A DNA stretch of 64,000 nucleotides from Marixanthomonas sp963974425 (GCF_963974425.1 NZ_CAXBCK010000011.1:16774-80773), one strand, 5' to 3'. Shown: positions 53,741 through 62,753, counted from the first letter of the stretch. Notes: generated by a model not told the origin, from the sequence alone. Made by a program: numbers and translations.

Positions 53741-54949
53741 TTATTTATGTTGAAGCAATGCTATGTAAAAACCATCAAACCCAGATTTGCTAGGGTATAT
53801 TTTTTCTTCCTGTGTTAGTGAAAAATCTTTCCCAGCTTCACTACTTAAAAAAGTAGAAACTTGTTCACTGTTTTCTGAAGGTAAAATAGAACACGTAGCA
53901 TACACTAATTGTCCTCCTTGTTTTACCATCTTAGAATAAGAAGTTAGCAGTTCTTGTTGTGTATTTTTTATTTTTTCAAGAAACTCAGGTTGTAATTTCC
54001 ATTTGGCATCTGGATTACGTTTTAAAACACCTAAACCAGAACAAGGCGCATCAATTAAAACTTTATCAGCAGAACCTTTTAACTTTTTAATCACTTTTGT
54101 AGTGTCGATTACTCGAGTTTCAATGTTATGTACTCCATTTCTGCGTGCACGACGCTTCAGTTCTTTCAGTTTATTACCATAGATATCAAGAGCAATCACC
54201 TGTCCTTTATTATCCATTAACGAAGCAATATGAAGGCTTTTCCCACCAGCACCTGCACAAGCATCAATTATACGCATTCCAGGTTCTGGTTTTAAAATTT
54301 CGGCCACTTTTTGAGACGAGGCGTCTTGGACTTCAAACCAGCCATTTTTAAAAGCATCGGTAATAAAGACGTTAGCACGTTCTTTTAGTTTTAAAGCATA
54401 CGGATAGCCTTTAATAGTTTCGGTTTCTATTTCGGCATCGAATAGCTCATTTTGGACTTGTTTGACCGTAGCTTTCAATGGGTTTACTCGCAATACTACA
54501 TCGGCCAATTGATTTAATGCACTAATTTCTGCAGTCCACTTTTTACCTAATTCAGCTTCGCCTAATTTGTCCATCCAATCTGGAATGGATTCTCGGTATT
54601 TTCTAATTTTTGATAATTCATCAAATTTACCTTTAATACGGCGGGTAGGGGTGTCCTCAAATTGAGGCCATTCAGGAATTTTTATTCCGTTAAGCGTCGC
54701 CCAAACTGTAAATAGGCGGAATAGGTTCGAACGGTCAAAAGGTTCTTTAACTTCTGCTATTTCGGCGTATAAACGTTTCCAACGTACAATATCGTAAGTG
54801 GTTTCTGCAATAAAGCTTCTGTCGCGAGATCCCCAACGTTTATCACGTTTTAGAGTGTCTCGTAAAACTTTATCAGCTTGCTTATTTTCATTGAAAATCA
54901 AGTGCAAGGAATCGATCGTTGCAAATACTAAATTTCGGTGTAACCTCAT
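53741..54949 (-). CDS. RsmB/NOP family RNA (cytosine-5) methyltransferase
   Basis: A 402-residue enzyme with an N-terminal helical NusB-like region (1-140) and a class I SAM-dependent methyltransferase: motif I DACAGAGGKSLHIASL near 228, motif IV DAPCSGLGVLKRNPDAKW near 300, motif VI LVYATCSILPSEN near 351, with the two catalytic-type Cys (in PCSG and TCS). It probably methylates cytosine in 16S rRNA or tRNA; the exact target cannot be told from sequence. Intracellular, and followed closely by a secreted nuclease with no obvious link. Confidence 0.92.
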   Translation of the reverse strand: MRLHRNLVFATIDSLHLIFNENKQADKVLRDTLKRDKRWGSRDRSFIAETTYDIVRWKRLYAEIAEVKEPFDRSNLFRLFTVWATLNGIKIPEWPQFEDTPTRRIKGKFDELSKIRKYRESIPDWMDKLGEAELGKKWTAEISALNQLADVVLRVNPLKATVKQVQNELFDAEIETETIKGYPYALKLKERANVFITDAFKNGWFEVQDASSQKVAEILKPEPGMRIIDACAGAGGKSLHIASLMDNKGQVIALDIYGNKLKELKRRARRNGVHNIETRVIDTTKVIKKLKGSADKVLIDAPCSGLGVLKRNPDAKWKLQPEFLEKIKNTQQELLTSYSKMVKQGGQLVYATCSILPSENSEQVSTFLSSEAGKDFSLTQEEKIYPSKSGFDGFYIALLQHK

Positions 54950-55019
54950 GGTTTTAATTTGGATTGCAAAGGTATTATAATCCCGTTGTTTTCTTTATTT
55001 TTGGCGAAAAATTTTATAT

Positions 55020-56060
55020 ATGCGCTTTTTCCCCTTTCTACTTGTATTGGTAGGCTTAGCCTCCTGTACGTCAAACCATTCAAAAAATTTTACTTCTGTC
55101 GATATAGAACCAGTATTTATAGACAGTTTAAGTATTAGAGCTATTCAACCTTTGGATGAAAATAGAGTTTGGTTTGCTGCAGATAAAGGCATTGTCGGGC
55201 TCATTGATAATAAGCAAGCTAAGCTAGCTACTATTAAATATGAAGACTCCCTATTACATTTCCGTTCCATTGCGGCTACCGATTCTGCTGCTTTTGTGTT
55301 GAGTATATCAAACCCGGCTGTATTGTATAAAATTGGTTTTAATGGAAAAGAGGCAACTAATATTCAAGAAGTATATACCGAAAATGGAGAAAACGTTTTT
55401 TATGACTCTATGAAATTTTGGAATAATATGGAAGGAATTGCAATGGGTGATCCTGTTGATGACTGCCTGTCCATACTCATTACTCAAGATGGTGGAAACA
55501 CCTGGGAAAAAATTCCTTGTGACAATCTTCCAAAGGTTGAAACAGGAGAAGCCGCTTTTGCGGCCAGTAACAGTAACATAGCGCTTTATAAAAATAATGC
55601 TTGGATCGCAACAGGAGGGAAGCAAGCACGTGTATTTCATTCAAAAAATAAAGGGAAAGATTGGGAAGTTTATGATACGCCTATTGTACAAGGAAAAGCC
55701 ATGACCGGAATTTATAGTGTTGATTTTTTTGATGCTAAAATAGGTGTGATATTCGGTGGGGATTGGGATAAGAAAGAATTTAATGAAGGAAACAAAGCCA
55801 TAACCAATAACGGCGGAAAAACATGGCGTTTATTAAGTAACGGTAAAGGACCTGGATATCGATCATCTGTAAAGTTTGTGCCCAACACAAAAGGAAATGA
55901 TTTGGTTGCAGTAGGCTCACCGGGGTTATCTTACAGCAATGACCAAGGTGAAAACTGGCAGGAACTCTCAAAAGAAGGCTTTTATGCAATTGAATTTGTA
56001 AACGACTCTATTGCTTTTGCTAGTGGTAATAATAAAATATCTAAAATCATTTTTAAGTAA
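55020..56060 (+). CDS. BNR/YCF48-like beta-propeller lipoprotein
   Basis: A 346-residue lipoprotein (lipobox LASC, Cys near 16). It is built of repeated beta blades with BNR/sialidase-like Asp boxes: ITQDGGNTWEKIP, HSKNKGKDWEVYD, ITNNGGKTWRLLSNG and YSNDQGENWQELS. These resemble YCF48/photosystem assembly-like or VPS10 propellers. Catalytic sialidase residues are not apparent, so a binding role is more likely. Divergent from the RNA methyltransferase, with a bidirectional terminator behind it. Confidence 0.85.
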   Translation: MRFFPFLLVLVGLASCTSNHSKNFTSVDIEPVFIDSLSIRAIQPLDENRVWFAADKGIVGLIDNKQAKLATIKYEDSLLHFRSIAATDSAAFVLSISNPAVLYKIGFNGKEATNIQEVYTENGENVFYDSMKFWNNMEGIAMGDPVDDCLSILITQDGGNTWEKIPCDNLPKVETGEAAFAASNSNIALYKNNAWIATGGKQARVFHSKNKGKDWEVYDTPIVQGKAMTGIYSVDFFDAKIGVIFGGDWDKKEFNEGNKAITNNGGKTWRLLSNGKGPGYRSSVKFVPNTKGNDLVAVGSPGLSYSNDQGENWQELSKEGFYAIEFVNDSIAFASGNNKISKIIFK

Positions 56061-56065
56061 ATAGT

Positions 56066-56099
56066 AAAAGGGAATATATCTCACGATATATTCCCTTTT
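56066..56099. terminator. Bidirectional terminator
   Basis: AAAAGGGAATATATC-tcac-GATATATTCCCTTTT, a perfect 15-bp stem between the BNR lipoprotein (+) and the Spy-like gene (-). Confidence 0.85.
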
Positions 56100-56127
56100 A
56101 GCTAAACAAAAACCAACCAATCAATTA

Positions 56128-56571
56128 TTATCTATCTTTTCGCTGTCGATACCGTTTTAGTAGCTCTTTTTTAAAATCATCTTCCGCTTTTTTAAGTTTA
56201 ATAATTTTACTTGGCGAAATTATTTTTTTAAGCTCAGCTATTAATTCTTTTCGGTATTGTAATTCTTTTTGCTCTAGCTCTAACTCTCTATCAATTAAAG
56301 TATTTGCTTCAGAGCTGTTCATAGAGTCTACACCGTTTTTTAATTTTGAGTAGATTTCTCTTTTCTTTGTTCTATGCAAATCGTGCATTTTTTCATCATA
56401 CAGATTATAAACTGGCCAAAATTTTTCTGCTTCAGCAGAAGAAAGTTGGAGTGCTTGCGTAATATGAGCGGTTTTTAAAGCATCTATCTTTTTATGCCAC
56501 TCTTCTCTGTCGGTTTTTTGAGCAAATGCAGCTGAACTAACCAACACCAATAGAATAAGTATTTTTTTCAT
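56128..56571 (-). CDS. Spy/CpxP-like periplasmic protein of an ECF unit
   Basis: A roughly 147-residue exported helical protein: signal peptide ending AAFAQ, then LTxxQ-type helices (HITQALQLSSAEAEKFWPVYNLYDEKMHDLHR) and a long charged helix rich in Lys and Glu. In Bacteroidetes such proteins are annotated as sensors of ECF-type sigma factors. A second possible start, ATG 56580, would overlap the upstream gene; I prefer 56571, 1 bp after that stop codon. Third gene of the unit sigma / membrane protein / Spy-like. Confidence 0.8.
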   Translation of the reverse strand: MKKILILLVLVSSAAFAQKTDREEWHKKIDALKTAHITQALQLSSAEAEKFWPVYNLYDEKMHDLHRTKKREIYSKLKNGVDSMNSSEANTLIDRELELEQKELQYRKELIAELKKIISPSKIIKLKKAEDDFKKELLKRYRQRKDR

Positions 56572-56572
56572 A

Positions 56573-57073
56573 TTATTCATTTAATAAAATGGATTCATCA
56601 ACAGTTTCTAAAAGGTAACTTTCCATATCTTCTTCGGAAATAGTCTCAGTTTCATAGTACAATGAACTATTATCGTTTTCTGAAAGCATACTAGATACAT
56701 CATACACATCAAAATCAAGCTCACCTTCGTTTATATAATTTTCAATGGCTAAATAATCGACCGAGTTAATATCAAAGGCTACAGTTTTATTTTGATTAAA
56801 CAGTAAAACTATTAACACGATAGAGGCAGCAACGGCAACTACGTATCTTAAATTCTTATTAGCAAACAGCGAACGCACTTTTGTCTTTTTCCCTGAAATG
56901 TCAGGATGCTGCATTAAGGTTTCTTCTAATGAGTCAAAATAACCTTTTGGAGCAGCAAACCCTGTTTCTTTAGGTAATTTATCTGAAGCTATCGTTGTGA
57001 AGAGATCTTCTTCAAACGCTTCAAAATATCCCTTCGGAATTTTAAAACCAGATGTATATTTTTGCTTGTCCAT
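56573..57073 (-). CDS. Single-span membrane protein, likely anti-sigma factor
   Basis: A 166-residue protein: cytoplasmic N-terminus (1-72), one membrane span (about 76-93), acidic extracytoplasmic tail. The N-terminal part carries a duplicated motif: GFKIPKGYFEAFEEDL (9-24) and GFAAPKGYFDSLEETL (38-53). I recognise no named family, but position directly downstream of an ECF sigma gene, topology and the paired motif suggest a sigma-binding anti-sigma factor (inference). It overlaps or abuts the Spy-like gene. Confidence 0.75.
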   Translation of the reverse strand: MDKQKYTSGFKIPKGYFEAFEEDLFTTIASDKLPKETGFAAPKGYFDSLEETLMQHPDISGKKTKVRSLFANKNLRYVVAVAASIVLIVLLFNQNKTVAFDINSVDYLAIENYINEGELDFDVYDVSSMLSENDNSSLYYETETISEEDMESYLLETVDESILLNE

Positions 57074-57127
57074 TTATCTTATGACTATAGAAACACTAAA
57101 AGGTTTCATTTTGTAACAGTATTTGTT

Positions 57128-57691
57128 TTAAGTAGTTGTAAAACCACTCTCATGGGTTTTTAAAAATTCAGTTATTTTTTTTACCGCAATATGATAACTG
57201 CTTTTTAGCCCGCCTACTGAAGTTTCCAAAATTTCTGAAAGCTCATCGTAGGTGTGTTCATCAAAATATTTCATATTGAATACCAGTTGCTGTTTTGGCG
57301 GTAACGTGGCTATAGCCTTTTGCAATTGTATTTGAATAGTCTTTCCTTCAAAATAAACATCACTCGTTAAATTTTCAATAGCCCGCTCTTTTACTTCTTC
57401 TGAAGAAATCTGTTTCCTTTTAGCCCGTTTATTTATAAATGTAATGGACTCGTTGGTAGCAATGCGGTACATCCACGTATAAAGTTTGCTATCACCTTTA
57501 AATGAATGAATGTTTTTATAAATTTTAATGAATGTATTTTGTAATACATCATCGGTATCATCATGATTCAATACTATTTTACGAATATGCCAATATAACC
57601 GTTCTTTATATTGAGACATGAGATCTCTAAAAGCAGCTTCTTTTTGCTTATCGTTTTGTAAAGCAGTGACTAAATCGTTCTCTGTTACCAA
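57128..57691 (-). CDS. ECF RNA polymerase sigma factor
   Basis: A 187-residue ECF sigma-70 factor. Region 2 (about 25-95) has DDVLQNTFIKIYKNIHSFKGDSKLYTWMYRIATNESI; region 4 (about 130-185) has LPPKQQLVFNMKYFDEHTYDELSEIL followed by the helix-turn-helix. The start is TTG at 57691: no in-frame ATG comes before the conserved N-terminal part. It leads a three-gene unit with a membrane regulator and a Spy-like periplasmic protein, the usual plan for an envelope-responsive sigma circuit. Confidence 0.95.
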   Translation of the reverse strand: MVTENDLVTALQNDKQKEAAFRDLMSQYKERLYWHIRKIVLNHDDTDDVLQNTFIKIYKNIHSFKGDSKLYTWMYRIATNESITFINKRAKRKQISSEEVKERAIENLTSDVYFEGKTIQIQLQKAIATLPPKQQLVFNMKYFDEHTYDELSEILETSVGGLKSSYHIAVKKITEFLKTHESGFTTT

Positions 57692-57859
57692 AAAAAATAA
57701 TTATTTATCTATTTTGACCTCTTTAAATGTAAAAGGTTTAATTGTAAAACTACTTTTTTTTAATTGATATTATTATTTGTATAAATCGATTAAAAACAAA
57801 TTTTAACGATAAAAAGCGTAAATAGTTTTTTTGTAGGAAAATAATTACTAATTTTGAGG

Positions 57860-57950
57860 AACACTACTTATGTGTGTGTTTTTGTTATAAGCCTCAAGTA
57901 TAGCAAAAACAAGTTAAAAACGGGTCTAAGCGGGGGCTGACCCGTTTTTT
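57860..57950 (+). ncRNA. Candidate small structured RNA 1
   Basis: Possible plus-strand transcript of about 90 nt. A -7 element TAATTTTG lies at 57849-57856; the nearest TTTG (57830-57833) is only 15 bp upstream, short of the usual 19-21. TGTTTTTGTTATA (57877-57889) and TATAGCAAAAACA (57899-57911) form a 13-bp stem with one G-U pair and loop AGCCTCAAG. AAAAACGGGTC and GACCCGTTTTT (57916-57949) form a terminator with a GGGGG-containing loop. The only ORF inside is six codons (MCVFLL). No family assigned. Confidence 0.5.
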
Positions 57951-58061
57951 CATTTCTTTGAAAGTTCTAATTTACAACAAACGAATTTGTAAGAATAGCT
58001 GTAAAAATTAAAGTAGAATAATCGATAAAGTGTAAAAAATCAAGATTAAATACATTTTTTC

Positions 58062-58092
58062 TTTGTGAAATTAAAAAAAGAATATATATTTG
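58062..58092 (+). promoter_or_regulatory. Consensus promoter of candidate small RNA 2
   Basis: TTTG (58062-58065), a 19-bp spacer, then TATATTTG (58085-58092): a full match to the Bacteroidetes TTTG-N19-21-TANNTTTG promoter. No coding gene lies downstream on this strand before the terminator. Confidence 0.7.
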
Positions 58093-58098
58093 AATTAA

Positions 58099-58180
58099 AT
58101 AACTTACTTATGTAATCACCATGTGCCCCAAATATGGTGATTAAAATTAAAAAAGAGCGGTTCCCCAACCGCTCTTTTTT
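58099..58180 (+). ncRNA. Candidate small structured RNA 2
   Basis: A plus-strand transcript from the consensus promoter would start near 58099 and end at the terminator (58151-58180), about 80 nt. It would contain a 10-bp hairpin (TAATCACCAT / ATGGTGATTA, 58113-58143, loop with CCCC), then a 12-bp terminator stem AAAAGAGCGGTT-cccc-AACCGCTCTTTT. That terminator also ends the minus-strand ABC operon, so part of the structure has another explanation. Confidence 0.5.
58151..58180. terminator. Bidirectional terminator
   Basis: 12-bp stem with a CCCC loop and T runs on both strands, 26 bp after the ABC transporter stop codon. Confidence 0.88.
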
Positions 58181-58205
58181 ATGTTCATAAGTTTGTGTTT
58201 AGTAA

Positions 58206-60032
58206 CTATGCTAATGATTGCATTTCAACTAAACTGTGATATACACCTTTTTTTGCTAATAGTTCATTGTGCTTTCCTTGTTCAACAATCTTACCCTTTG
58301 AAAGGACCACAATTTTATCGGCATTTTGAATGGTTGATAATCGATGCGCAATAACTACAGAAGTACGATTTTTCATCATTTTCTCTAATGCGTCCTGTAC
58401 CAATCGTTCGCTTTCTGTATCCAAAGCTGAAGTGGCTTCATCTAAGATCATAATAGGCGGGTTTTTAAGTACCGCTCTTGCAATGCTCAAGCGTTGCTTT
58501 TGTCCGCCACTTAATTTATTACCACTATCACCAATATTGGTATCAATTCCTTTAGGTAAGTCTCTTACAAACTCCCAGGCATTGGCAATTTTCAACGCAT
58601 CTTCAATTTCTTCAGTTGTAGCATTTTCTTTAGCAACTAGTAAATTTTCTTTGATGGTATCGTTAAACAATATAGAGTCTTGAGTAACCAGTCCTAATAA
58701 GTTACGTAACGATTTTTGTGTAATGGTTTTAATATCATATCCATCAACTGTTATCGATCCTTCATTTACATCGTAAAAACGGGTCAATAAATTGGCGATG
58801 GTACTTTTTCCACTTCCGCTTTGTCCTACAAGAGCCACAGTATCACCTTTTGGCACGGTAAGTGAAAAGTTTTGAAGTACATATTCATCTTCATATTTAA
58901 AGGAGATGTCCTTGATTTCAATTTTACTTATAAATCCTTTTTTGTCGCGAGCCTCTGGAATGTCTTTGATCGTAGATTCTGTTTCTAATATTTCCAGAAC
59001 ACGCTCAGCAGCCGCATTTCCTTTTTTAACACCATAACTCGCTTTGCTAATCGCCTTTGCCGGGGTTAAGATATTGTAAGCAAGACCCATAAAAACAATA
59101 AATTGTTCTGGTTCTAAGGTTCCTTCTACTAATACCATAGAACCGCCATACCACAGTAAAATAGCGATGACTACAATTCCTAAAAATTCACTAGTAGGCG
59201 AGGCAAGATTTTGTCTGTTAATCAAAGAATTTGAAAACTTATAAAATCGTGAAGTCGAATCATTAAATTTCCTGTTAAAGATACGTTCAGCGTTAAAACC
59301 TTTGATAATTTTAAGTCCGCCAAGCGTTTCTTCCAAAATACTCAAAAACATTCCTTGTTCCCTTTGTACATTATCAGATTTTCTTTTTAGACTTTTACCA
59401 ATACGCGAAATAATTAAACCAGAAACTGGTATAAAGATAAATACAAACAATGTTAGCTGTGGACTTATAACCAACATAGCGATAATGGTAAAAAGAATCA
59501 TTAAGGGTTCGCGTACAATCAACTCTAAAATAGACAGGAAAGAATGTTGTATTTCCAATACATCACTCGTTATACGGGCAATAGTGTCTCCTTTTCTTTT
59601 TTCGGAATAAAAAGAGACCGGTAAGTCTATTGTTTTTTTGTACAATGCGTTCCGAAGGTCTTTTAACACACCGTTACGTAAATAGGTGATAAAGTACATC
59701 GCCAAATAGCCAAACAAGTTTTTTAGTAAAAAAGTACCAATTACAAGCGAAATCATAATCATAAGAGCGTTTAGCTCTCCAGTAGTTTCAATTTTCTGGT
59801 TGATGTAATAATTTGAGTAACTTTCTAAGTAACTGCCAATTTCAGTAATCCCTGTGTACTCCGGCACTGTGGAAACTTTTTCTGAATTTCCAAATAATAC
59901 TTTCAGCATCGGCATTAGCGAAACAAATGCCAAGGTGCCAAACAAGGCATAAAAAACGTTTGATATAATATTCATCCACGCATACCCTTTATAAGGTCGT
60001 GCAAAACGGAGTATTTTTTTAAAATATTTCAT
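58206..60032 (-). CDS. MsbA-like ABC exporter (fused permease and ATPase)
   Basis: A 608-residue half-transporter: six membrane spans in residues 1-330, ATPase in 365-605 with Walker A GQSGSGKST (about 400), Q-loop TQDSILFND, signature LSGGQKQR (about 508), Walker B IMILDEATSALD and the H-loop AHRLS. Architecture is that of lipid or drug exporters (MsbA group); the cargo is not certain. Its ATG overlaps the phosphosugar mutase stop by one base (TAATG). With the glycosyltransferase and mutase upstream, a role in envelope lipid or glycolipid export is plausible (inference). Confidence 0.92.
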   Translation of the reverse strand: MKYFKKILRFARPYKGYAWMNIISNVFYALFGTLAFVSLMPMLKVLFGNSEKVSTVPEYTGITEIGSYLESYSNYYINQKIETTGELNALMIMISLVIGTFLLKNLFGYLAMYFITYLRNGVLKDLRNALYKKTIDLPVSFYSEKRKGDTIARITSDVLEIQHSFLSILELIVREPLMILFTIIAMLVISPQLTLFVFIFIPVSGLIISRIGKSLKRKSDNVQREQGMFLSILEETLGGLKIIKGFNAERIFNRKFNDSTSRFYKFSNSLINRQNLASPTSEFLGIVVIAILLWYGGSMVLVEGTLEPEQFIVFMGLAYNILTPAKAISKASYGVKKGNAAAERVLEILETESTIKDIPEARDKKGFISKIEIKDISFKYEDEYVLQNFSLTVPKGDTVALVGQSGSGKSTIANLLTRFYDVNEGSITVDGYDIKTITQKSLRNLLGLVTQDSILFNDTIKENLLVAKENATTEEIEDALKIANAWEFVRDLPKGIDTNIGDSGNKLSGGQKQRLSIARAVLKNPPIMILDEATSALDTESERLVQDALEKMMKNRTSVVIAHRLSTIQNADKIVVLSKGKIVEQGKHNELLAKKGVYHSLVEMQSLA

Positions 60033-61750
60033 TAGCTAATGTTTAAATGCGTACTAATGTTATCAATTTTTTGTTGCAGTTTTTCTGAAACATTTTCTCC
60101 TGTAGATTTTGTATTCACACTCATATAAAACTTAATTTTAGGTTCTGTTCCACTAGGTCGCATTGCAATTTTACTACCATCTTCGGTGTAATAAATTAAT
60201 ACATTTGATTTTGGAATGTCTAAAGTTTCCATTGTTTTAGAAGGAAATGTTATAGCTTCTTGTTTTTGTAAATCTTCAAAACGGATTACGTTGCTGCCAG
60301 CAATTTCAGTGAAAGGATCTTCACGAAGCGTTTTCATCATTTCTGAAATTTCTTCAGCTCCTTTTTTTCCTTTTTTAACCAATGAAACCAAATGCTCACG
60401 GTATGTTCCATACTCATCATAAATTGATTGTAAGTACTCAAACAGGCTACTTCCAGCTTCTTTTTTCTGTGCAGCAATTTCACAGGCGAGTAGGGTAGCG
60501 GTCACCGCATCTTTATCGCGTACAAAATCACCCACCATGAAACCGAAGCTCTCCTCACCACCGCCAATAAATTCAAGTTCTGGGAAGTCTTTTACCATTT
60601 TGGCAATCCATTTAAAGCCAGTAAGACCTTCTTTGTAGATTACTTGATAGTTTTCAGCTAATTTTTGCATCATTGGAGTAGAGACCACCGTTGAGGCAAT
60701 AAATTGGGTGCCGTTCAATTTTCCCGCTTGTTTGTATTGTTCCAACAAAAAGTGGGTTTTTAGTACCATGGCTTGGTTACCGTTGAGTATTGTTAACTTT
60801 CCATCGGTATTACGTACGGCAATACCCAAACGGTCACAATCGGGATCGGTACCAATTACAATGTCTGCACCCTGTTTTTCTGCTAACTCCAAAGCTATTT
60901 TTAATGCGGCTGGTTCTTCTGGATTAGGTGATTGTACGGTTGGGAAATCGCCATCTGGTTTGGCTTGTTCTTCTACAACAGTTACATTTTTATACCCAGC
61001 TTCTTCTAAAACCCTTGGAATCATGGTAATTGAAGTTCCGTGAAGCGATGTAAAAACAATTTTTAAATTATCTTTCGCTTTTTCTGAAGTATTAAAACTT
61101 CCATTTTTGATAGATGCTTCAGCAAAAGCATCATCAACTTTTGAATCTATTAGTTGGATTTTTTCTGAATTGGCTTCAAAATTAATATCTGAATATTCCA
61201 ACGAATTTATTTCAGCGATAATTTCGCCATCTTGTGGTGGAACTAATTGTCCGCCATCTTCCCAATATACTTTGTAACCGTTATATTCCGGTGGGTTGTG
61301 AGATGCTGTTAAAACAATTCCGCATTGACAGTTAAGATGCTTCACTGCAAATGAAAGCTCTGGCGTAGGGCGTAAATCTGAAAAGAGATACACTTCAATA
61401 TCATTTGCTGAAAAAACATTGGCAACTACCTGTGCCAATTCTTTACTGTTATGACGACAATCATAGGCAATTGCAACCTTTATAGTTTGGTTGGGAAATT
61501 GCTCTTTTAAATAATTAGAAAGTCCTTGTGTGTTTTTTCCGAGGGTGTATTTGTTGATTCGGTTGTCGCCAACTCCCATAATACCACGCATTCCACCAGT
61601 ACCAAAAGCTAGATTTTTATAAAAACTATCTTCCAGCCCTTCGGGGTCGTGAGCTATCATTTCTTTTATGGTGTGTTGTGTTTCGGTGTCAAAAAAAGGA
61701 GTGAGCCATTTATTGACGCGCTCTAATATAGTAGGATCTACGTAAATCAT
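60032..61750 (-). CDS. Phosphoglucomutase/phosphomannomutase family enzyme
   Basis: A 572-residue alpha-D-phosphohexomutase interconverting sugar 1- and 6-phosphates. The phosphoserine loop TASHNPPEYNGYK lies near residue 147, the metal-binding loop DPDCDRLG in the middle, sugar-binding GGGEESFG, and the C-terminal phosphate loop (RPSGTEPKIKFY). I choose ATG 61750 because the longer reading starts at a TTG and only adds three residues. Belongs to the Bacteroidetes PGM type, preferred substrate (glucose or mannose phosphate) unclear. Co-transcribed with the GT2 and ABC genes. Confidence 0.93.
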   Translation of the reverse strand: MIYVDPTILERVNKWLTPFFDTETQHTIKEMIAHDPEGLEDSFYKNLAFGTGGMRGIMGVGDNRINKYTLGKNTQGLSNYLKEQFPNQTIKVAIAYDCRHNSKELAQVVANVFSANDIEVYLFSDLRPTPELSFAVKHLNCQCGIVLTASHNPPEYNGYKVYWEDGGQLVPPQDGEIIAEINSLEYSDINFEANSEKIQLIDSKVDDAFAEASIKNGSFNTSEKAKDNLKIVFTSLHGTSITMIPRVLEEAGYKNVTVVEEQAKPDGDFPTVQSPNPEEPAALKIALELAEKQGADIVIGTDPDCDRLGIAVRNTDGKLTILNGNQAMVLKTHFLLEQYKQAGKLNGTQFIASTVVSTPMMQKLAENYQVIYKEGLTGFKWIAKMVKDFPELEFIGGGEESFGFMVGDFVRDKDAVTATLLACEIAAQKKEAGSSLFEYLQSIYDEYGTYREHLVSLVKKGKKGAEEISEMMKTLREDPFTEIAGSNVIRFEDLQKQEAITFPSKTMETLDIPKSNVLIYYTEDGSKIAMRPSGTEPKIKFYMSVNTKSTGENVSEKLQQKIDNISTHLNIS

Positions 61751-61790
61751 TCGGTACAATTAAAAGTGCAAAAATAAGGAAACCAATTCG

Positions 61791-62744
61791 TTATTCTTTA
61801 ACGTTTCGGTGTTCTTTAATAGTGTAGTTTTTTGAATTCTTCTTACTGCGCAAAATTAGTTCACCTAAAAAACCTGCAAGGAAAAGTTGGGTTCCTAAAA
61901 CCATAGCGGTTAAAGAGATAAAGAATTCAGGACGTTCGGTTAAAAGGCGTGCTTGTTTATGAATAAATAATTTGTCTATTCCTAAGTATAAGGCGAAGCA
62001 AAAGCCTATAAACAACATAAAAGCGCCCCAAGCTCCAAAAAGATGCATGGGTCTTTTTCCAAAGCGTGATAAAAAAGAAATAGTAATTAAATCGAGAAAA
62101 CCACGAACAAAGCGTTCGGCTCCAAACTTGGTCGTGCCATATTTTCGAGCTTGGTGCTTCACTACTTTTTCACTTATCTTGTTAAAACCAGAGTTTTTAG
62201 CCAATACTGGGATATACCGATGCATTTCGCCAGTAACTTCAATGGTTTTAATTACGTCATTTTTGTATGCTTTTAAACCGCAATTAAAATCGTGTAGTTT
62301 AACACCAGAAGTTTTTCGAGCGGCAAAATTAAACAGCTTAGAAGGCATGTTTTTAAAAATAACCGAGTCGTATCGTTTCTTTTTCCAGCCTGAAACCAAA
62401 TCGTAACCGTCATTTACAACCATTTTATATAAATCTGGAATTTCTTCTGGGTTATCCTGTAAATCGGCATCCATAGTGATTACTACATCCCCAATAGCAA
62501 GTGCAAAGCCAGCGTGCAAGGCTTGCGATTTTCCGAAGTTTTTTAAAAACCGAATGGCTTTTACTTCCTTGTGTTCGCGTGCCAATTCGTCAATTAAGTT
62601 CCAAGAGTTGTCTGTACTACCATCGTCAATAAAGATGAGTTCGTATAAAAAACCATTGGATTGCATAACGTTTGCAATCCAATGGTAAAGTTCTTTTATG
62701 GATTCCTCTTCATTAAGAAGTGGAATAACGATGGATAAATTCAT
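61791..62744 (-). CDS. Family 2 glycosyltransferase, DPM1/ArnC-like
   Basis: A 317-residue membrane glycosyltransferase. The GT-A domain (1-225) has VIPLLNEEES, FIDDGSTDNSW, the DXD-type TMDADLQDNPEEIP and the base region (DFNCGLKAYK); two C-terminal membrane spans (about 230-255 and 270-300) follow. Members transfer a sugar to polyprenyl phosphate (DPM1-like) for lipid-linked saccharide assembly. The acceptor is not shown by sequence. 9 bp after the DUF4199 gene and 40 bp before the mutase, in one operon. Confidence 0.92.
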   Translation of the reverse strand: MNLSIVIPLLNEEESIKELYHWIANVMQSNGFLYELIFIDDGSTDNSWNLIDELAREHKEVKAIRFLKNFGKSQALHAGFALAIGDVVITMDADLQDNPEEIPDLYKMVVNDGYDLVSGWKKKRYDSVIFKNMPSKLFNFAARKTSGVKLHDFNCGLKAYKNDVIKTIEVTGEMHRYIPVLAKNSGFNKISEKVVKHQARKYGTTKFGAERFVRGFLDLITISFLSRFGKRPMHLFGAWGAFMLFIGFCFALYLGIDKLFIHKQARLLTERPEFFISLTAMVLGTQLFLAGFLGELILRSKKNSKNYTIKEHRNVKE

Positions 62745-62753
62745 GTATTATTT

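Larger units (their letters stand above)
57692..58205. other. 514-bp gene-free region with candidate small RNAs
   Basis: Between the ECF sigma gene (reading left) and the end of the ABC transporter operon (also minus) there is no protein gene. It contains two plus-strand terminator-like hairpins, each preceded by a structured segment, described as separate entries. Confidence 0.7.

Noticed and set aside
57870..57893. Leader-peptide ORF MCVFLL before a terminator, i.e. an attenuator
   Set aside because: No structural gene follows on the plus strand, and the six codons show no run of one amino acid.
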